From NCBI GenBank assembly GCA_020310875.1, contig CM035435.1, positions 64,207,336 to 64,271,335 on the forward strand: a DNA stretch of 64,000 bases, written 5' to 3'. The DNA is from Ceratopteris richardii (taxonomy: Eukaryota; Streptophyta; Polypodiopsida; Polypodiales; Pteridaceae). The notes beneath the pieces were generated by a model, which was given only the letters and a program-made list of their open reading frames with translations, was not told the origin of the DNA and did no database searches. Made by a program: the position numbers and the translations under genes. Positions 57,901-64,000 of the stretch are shown here, in pieces (position 1 is the stretch's first letter; every line of letters begins with the position of its first letter).

Positions 57901-60030
57901 ATGGAATCTGAGATTCAGGATGGTTTCCTTTGTCCATGACACCTTATTTCTTAGTCTATTTTAACATATGTTTATAGATCTTTGATATTTTGGGATGTGT
58001 TATGCAATTCTTTGTTAATTATGAGATGAGAAGCTCTTTTTTTGAGTTTTTTATTGTGATATCCAATCGAAGCCGATTTTGCATCCTCTCTTGTTCTCAA
58101 GAAGGACAAAGGAAAGAAGTCAAGTTTTTTAATCTTGTAGGAGATACAAAGAAAGAAGGCATCTTATCTACTTTGGATCAAGACATCCCGAAGCAACATG
58201 AAAATGAGTCAAAGAGCTTCTATTCAGCTGTATTGCATCTTCTTCTCCATCTTACACCCATTCAAGATTTGTGTGTGTGTCATACAAAAACCATGTAACC
58301 GGAGGACATGCACCTATGGTGGATGTTGCATGCATTGATCGTGCTTATCTTTACCTTGAGTTACTATGGCAAAAGGATCTATAGAAGATATATATGGCTA
58401 AAGCTTTACTAGGAAAGCCTGAAAGGATGGAGAATGGCTCTTCTCGAGAATCGATGGAGGGATGTAGCTCTATCCAGAGATAAGTATTTTCCAAGTTAAT
58501 GATTGGTTTCAATATCTGTTTTTGCTCTATGCTTTCACGTAGGATACAATTTCTTATCATTGAAGTATGGTCACAAACTTCAGTTTTGATAATATTGATG
58601 CAAATTAATAAAAGATAAATGAAAGAGCATAAAGTTATTGAAATATTCACTAAGCACAAGCATGCATCGATATATCATCACATCGAATTGAAAGAATGTT
58701 GGTGCATTTCTCCTTTTAAACGACTGCTTTTTGCACGTAAACTTTCTTCTTGCTTGAAAAAGGTGTGCACTCAAGTTTGTGAACATGTTTATATCTTTTT
58801 GAAAGGTAGCAAGTAGATTGCTTGTGCATGGATGCTTGGATGCATTCATAGCAAGCTCAAGAATTGCTTGATTTAAGTTTAGTGCACGAAAAGGAAAAAA
58901 ACATGCAAACACATGAATGGACTCACATGCATGCAAGAACATGCATTTGCATGTGACAGAGCATGGTTTTTTGCTGATTTTTTGCTAAGTAGTTGAACAA
59001 ATATACTTTCCTAATCATTATCTATTTTTTCGAACTCGAGTTAGATAGTTAGGGAAACTAGCAAACTAGTTAGTTGCAAAGCTCTTAGCTGCTATGCAAC
59101 TCAAATAGCTAGTTTGTCTTTTCCTAAAAGTGATACTTAGGTATCACATATTAGGGGTCCTACTTCGAAAAAAGTAGGCATGCTGAAAGTAAGTAAAGCA
59201 TTCAATTTTCTTGCCATTTAGACGAGCAAAAAAATAGAACTACTTGTGAACTTTCATGATACTCCAAGTCTAGAAAAAACCTAGAGAATCCTAAAGACAA
59301 GCTTGGATGCAAAAATTCGTGCATCCAAGTAGGATGATTTGGAATGTTTTTATTTGATTCTATCCCAAGATGTGATAGTAATCAAATAAAATCAAATGGA
59401 ACTTAAACTAATTGAACTTTGAAAGTTCAAAAGATGGTTGAGAAGTTCCAAAATTTGTAAAACCCATAGAGTTTTTGAAGTTTTCACCTTGATTTCATCC
59501 AGAGGAGTGATGAAACTTAAAGAAGTGATTAAACCTTAGCATCAATTGAACTTTACCATTCAATAGATGGATGCTAGGTTCCATGATTGCATCTTTGGCA
59601 ATGATGCAAAGTCTTATGAAAATGGGAAAACTTAAAAAAGAACTCTTTCGAGGATGAAAAATTATTCTTAGTTTCATTTAAGCTAATTATGGCTTAAGAA
59701 GAAACCTTAGTCAAAGTGATCTTTAGGAATCAGGATACTCCCTAAAGATAAGCCAATAAATGAAACAGCGTGGTTAACTATTTCATTGGTTAAAAAAAAA
59801 TATCTTTTGGACAAGCTATTTTTAAAGCTTTGACTCTTGTCCAAAGATCAAGAATTTCTTTTAAAGATCATTCCAGTAAAGCAAAAGAAGCCAAGATGAA
59901 TCATTTGCTTAGTATTATTTGATTTCTTGGAATGAATCTCAAGATTATGAAAGAATAAATTCTCCCTAGATGTAAATAGAATTCTTCAAGCAAGTTTAAT
60001 AGCAAGTAGTTTTCGAGAAGTCCCAAATCA
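57901..60030. other. stretch without recognised genes
   Basis: AT-rich, no supported gene. A 102-codon frame at 57990-58298 and a conceptual run around 58270-58375 show no recognised domain. It may be decayed mobile DNA. Confidence 0.45.
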
Positions 60031-61445
60031 CCAGTAGTGGTACTTAAGTCCAATGATAGGTATAGCCTAAAGGTGTACCAAAGATTCTTAGTTTTGAAAT
60101 CTAGGAGGCATCAACATATGCTCGGACTTGAGTTGAGGGAAAGATATCTCTAAATCTTGTAGGTAAGCTACAAAGCTTTAGACAAGTTTGAGAGATCTTA
60201 ATGATAAAGACTAAGTCTTTATTTTTGTCGCAAGATCAACAAGACTTGATCAAGCTTGGCACATTTTTCCAAGAAATTGTGATTGGAACTACTCTGAAGT
60301 TTGCCCAAGTATTGGCAATCAAATTCCTTTTGAAAAAAATTTTCACTCAAGTTCCATTTATGCAATGGAAAAGTGTGAGTAAGATGTTTCAAGTCTAAAG
60401 AAAGTGAAATATCCCAAGTATCTACTCCACGATCATGTCAACGGTAACTAAGTCTGTGGAAGATGCAATATAAATTTTACCTATCATGAAAGGAATTTCT
60501 TAAAGGTGAAATCCAAAAGCATGAGTAGATGTTAAGACTTAAGTAGTAGAGAGATTCCTATAGAGTCCCCAGGGTAAACCACTCGCCGCTAGAAATTGGT
60601 CCAGCATAACCAATCCGACTTATATTGGAAAAATTTCAGAACTTGGAATGATAATTAGTTTTCTTTTGAAATTGTTGCAGAGCAAAGAGGCACACAAGAG
60701 GAGCCCAAATTTTTCAAATTAATGGGCATATTTTTCTTCTTCAAAATCCTAGGAAATTCCCTCAAAGCTATGTAAATGCACTAGAGGAGTCCTCTAGATG
60801 CATAATCCCAAATCATTGTAATATATGTCTTGTAAAATAGTAGGAAATAGGAAACTAGAGATTAGCCAATAAAGTGCCGGTATATAAGTCGCTTTGTGAC
60901 TCTTTGTAAAGACTTTTTGCCATTATGAAGAAGGGGAGCTTCTGAATTTCGAATTTGCTTCTTTCCTGCATATTTTCATCTTCTCTATGATCTTTTGTGT
61001 GTGTGTGAAGCTTGGAATGTGTGTGTAGGACTATTGTCTACCACTCCCCATCACTTTTGAGCTACTGTAGTGTGTGTGTGAGCAAGTACGAGTTGTGAAG
61101 TAAGTGTGTGTGTTTCCTACCATTCACTGTTTTGGTCATAACTTGAAGAGTGGTTGTCAAATTCGGAGTGAAAATATCATGAATAGATGCATCTCGTCGA
61201 GAGCTTCAAAACGAACCCACTATTGGCCATATTCGGATTTCGGAGCTGGGAGAAACATTCGAATTTGTAATTACTGTTGTAAGTGGTATCGAGGCAGACA
61301 CTTTCAGAGGTTAAGTGCATTGGAGAGGTAGATTATTCTTTTCTCATGCATAATAGCTGAACCACTTCAATTTCCATCATGTGTGCACAAGTCCCCATAC
61401 ATTTGGTTAGGTCGGTTCATCGGATTGATAATTAATAGGTACACA
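60031..61445 (+). repeat. gypsy-C 5' LTR (left end not resolved)
   Basis: From about 60672 it is related to the gypsy-A LTR: GTTGCAGAGC, GTAAATGCACTAGAGGAGTC, then TATATAAGTCGCTTTGTGAC (TATA box) and the terminal GGTACACA at 61438-61445. The start near 60030 is only inferred from the gypsy-A LTR length. Confidence 0.7.
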
Positions 61446-61448
61446 CAT

Positions 61449-61470
61449 TTTTGTCGCCATTGCCAGGGAC
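61449..61470 (+). promoter_or_regulatory. gypsy-C primer binding site
   Basis: TGTCGCCATTGCCAGGGA lies just after the LTR and is a diverged tRNA-Asp-type site (compare TGGCGCCGTTGCC). Confidence 0.6.
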
Positions 61471-61969
61471 ACGCCCAACCAAGGTGCCTTCGTGATGGTT
61501 ATAGCTCTAGAGTGAAGAAATCATACTTGTAGAAGTGAATTTGTTCAGTGGCAAGTAGTCAGACACTTCAGCACTTGTTACTTCACATCCTGGAGGTGTG
61601 TGTAATAAGTTTTTAGGTTTAGGGCTAGGAGAGAGGGAGAGAAGAAAGATTTAGGGTTAGATTAGGAAGAGATTTGGAGTAGAAGTAAGTGGAAAGATAC
61701 CAAGAAAATCCCAAAAAATTTCCAAGATAGTGTAGGATAGGCCTTAGTCATCAGAAACTATAAAAACCAAAAATTTGTAGTTCATTTCTCATTTGCTCAG
61801 AGTTGGTATCGCCTGCAGACGACGACCTGTATCGCTAGTGCGGTATCGTGCAAACCAAGCCCCCAAATCTACCTAGTGAGCTCAGGGCATAAGCAAGACA
61901 ACCCCAAGGTAAGTGAGAGAGAAACTAGGGGGTGTAAAAATTTCTACACTTGGAGCTGTTTTGGCTGTA

Positions 61970-62690
61970 GTATCGCGATCGGTTGAGTTTTGATATCGCG
62001 ATACCAAAATTCCCTTGTATCACGATACTCGTCGAAGTATCATATCATCGCATACTACTTAAGGTATCACGATACCATTTTCGGTATCGTATCATCAATT
62101 TGGTATCGCGATCGCGATCTGCCAGTGGTATCGTATCCTGATCCACTTGGTATCGTATCGCCCCGGTCACGGTATCGTATCATGGACCTAGCGGTATCGT
62201 ATCGCGTACAAATCCGGTATCGTATCGTTACCCCTCATGGTATCATATCGTGTGTTTCGGGAGTATCGTATCGTGCAAGATTCGAGTATCGTATCGTGCA
62301 TTGTTGTGGTATCGTATCGCGGCAGAGCATCGGTATCATATCGTGAGTATTCTTGGTATCGTATCGTGCTAAATTTTGAGATCGTATCGTGTAGGTTTGC
62401 GGTATCGTAACTGCAATGGTATCGTATCGTTAGGATTTTAGGTATCGTATCGTGCTCTACAGTAGTATCGTATCGTGTCTTCAAGTGGTATCGTATCGCC
62501 TGAAGCACATAGTATCATATCACCTAGAACAGTGGTATCGTATTGTCTGAGAAGCAGTATCGTATCGTACTGTTCCCTGGTATCATATCGTTGACTACCA
62601 AGGTATCGTATCGCAAGCCGTAGTGGTATCGTATCGCCGACAAGTTGGTATCACCTAGTGCAGTATCGCCAAAGTGGTATCGTCTAGAAC
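61970..62690 (+). repeat. GGTATCGTATCG-type repeat array in gypsy-C leader
   Basis: About 720 bp with GTATCGTATCG recurring every 20-32 bp, separated by unrelated spacers, in mostly one orientation. It sits between PBS and gag as in gypsy-A, but with a different spacing and unit. Not coding. Confidence 0.9.
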
Positions 62691-62778
62691 ACTTTGAGCA
62701 TTTTCAAGGGTAAAAGTGAGGCATTTGAGGAGCCAATTAGGGAGAGAATTATAGCCCAAGAAAGCCCCAGAAGGGTGG

Positions 62779-64000
62779 ATGAACTTGAGGTCTGGAAGGG
62801 TTCTAAGTAGCCGGAGAAGTTTCATATCTTCACTAGGAAGTACCGCTCAGGTGAGTCACCGCTTTACCTATTCCAAGACCTCTAGTGATTCAGAGGAGGA
62901 GATACCCATGACTTCAGAAGACATGTAAGGTCCTATTCCCGAGAGAAACTTCATGTCTACTATAGAAGGGGAGTACCGCACCTCTTTGCAATGTGTGTCT
63001 ACCAATGCCCAGGAGATTCCTATCTTCCTGGATGGGTTAAATAGATCAGTTGCTAGGATGGTAACCTCCACCAATTCCACATGTGTGTCCAGACCAGTTG
63101 TCAAGTATGAAGGAGGGGTGTACATGGATAAGTTGGGTCACATCTATGTGGTGACAGAGCACCCAGAATTGATCAAATGAGAGAGGAGGATTGGAAGGAC
63201 AAGAACATTCAGGAAGACCAGGCCCTAAGGAGTTGGTAACCACTCCCAAAGGCAAATCAGTGGTAACTCGAATCTTGAGAGGGGATTTGATACCTCAAGA
63301 TGACTATTTATTGGAGGTCTATTTGGTCCATGGATCAGATTTATTGTTTCAAACTGATTCACATGCAGGCAGACACGAGAAAAGTCCTCTGTCCTTTCAC
63401 GAGTTAAAAGACCCGGAAGACGAGTCTAGAGTAACATACCTAGACAAAAACCAAAGAAGGTATTGGCTTGTCGATGCCTTAGATAGAGCTCGACTGAAGT
63501 ATATGGGTTTGCCTATATTCCCCCAGCGAGAGCAGGCAACTACCTCTCAGAACCCTTTTGGGGCACAGCAAGAGTCGGAACATACTATGTCGGGACAAAC
63601 AAGCCATCGGAGTGTTCCAAACAGAACCCATGTACAATTTACAATGCCTGGAATGCAAGCACACAATCAGACACACCCTGGATTAGGCAACCAACACCGA
63701 CCACCAGTAAGACCTATACCACCACTAGGAGTGCAACCAAGAATACCCCCAATTAGACCAGCAATTCCTGTAATGCCAAGACCGCCAGAGCCCATGAGAA
63801 GATTGAGACCTATTCAGGTGGCCAAATGTATGAGAAATCAATATGATGGATTGGGAGAACCATACAACCACATAGCCGAATTTAAACAAGTTCTAAGAGC
63901 TGAACAAGTGGATGACTTTCAAGAATTCATAGGGGAATTCACCAAAAAAGGGATTAAACACAACTCTTCATCTTTAATCCATAGCTTGAAACAGAACCCC
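62779..64000 (+). pseudogene. gypsy-C gag (runs off the window)
   Basis: Starts MNLRSGRVLSSRRSFISSLG, followed by EEEIPMTSEDM and a TAA at about 62926. MSTIEGEYRTSLQ, FLDGLNRSVARM and VAKCMRNQYDGLGEPYNHIA align with gypsy-A gag. Compared with gypsy-A, about 40 capsid residues are missing after AEQVDDFQ, and several stops are present. Confidence 0.8.

Noticed and set aside
57990-58298. 102-aa ORF
   Set aside because: Short, low-complexity start, no recognised domain and no neighbouring exon with proper splice sites.
62188-62508. 106-codon minus-strand ORF
   Set aside because: It is a translation of the gypsy-C repeat array (RYDT repeats).

Overview
The window is nuclear DNA of a land plant with a large, repeat-rich genome. 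The evidence is stacked Ty1/copia and Ty3/gypsy LTR retrotransposons with plant-type motifs, a tRNA-Asp-type primer binding site, an L1-type LINE tail, a tRNA-derived SINE head and short GT-AG introns. No ordinary host gene, rRNA gene or CRISPR array was recognised. The species cannot be named from the sequence.

The most interesting region is 408-9684, a 9.28-kb DNA transposon bounded by 33-bp terminal inverted repeats (31/33 matching). It sits in the reverse-transcriptase region of an old copia element, whose halves flank it at about 275-407 and 9685-9966. It carries four open genes: a four-exon DDE-type transposase (857 aa, +), a histone H3 variant with a tail expanded by about 180 residues (313 aa, +), and two unrecognised two-exon genes on the minus strand (480 and 367 aa). 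Between the two convergent gene pairs lies a foldback block with near-perfect palindromes. Intact splice sites and frames suggest a young element. A transposon carrying its own H3 that keeps the first nine tail residues and a full histone fold is the best candidate for an undescribed system.

The rest is nested retrotransposons. 9967-11375 is a minus-strand copia-B fragment. 11381-21290 is an LTR-less internal piece of a long gypsy element (gypsy-A copy 1). 21291-22414 is plus-strand copia-B, which resumes at 49405-50284. Between these two halves, 22415-49404 is a gypsy-D element with an extra inverted 3' end at its left side; 4-bp TTAT duplications flank the whole composite. A full-length 17.7-kb gypsy-A copy 2 (30354-48097, TSD GCAGA) sits inside gypsy-D, and gypsy-A copy 2 itself contains a 450-bp LINE tail (34634-35083, 18-bp TSD).

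Gypsy-A has unusual features: two aspartic proteases (one before RT, one after integrase), a duplicated HHCC zinc module in integrase, and a long 3' coiled-coil/possible membrane ORF region. Several disabling lesions are shared by both copies. Gypsy-D also has a 3' coiled-coil ORF. Many differences between copies, and many premature stops, are CAG-to-TAG changes, as expected from deamination of CHG-methylated cytosine.

From 50285 to the end there is a non-coding stretch with a tRNA-like SINE head (about 51595), a minus-strand copia-B from 3' LTR to gag (51691-56255), a minus-strand gypsy gag/LTR remnant (56615-57900), about 2.7 kb without recognisable content, and the 5' part of gypsy-C, a relative of gypsy-A, running off the window end. 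Gypsy-A and gypsy-C both carry long TATCG-rich repeat arrays just upstream of gag.
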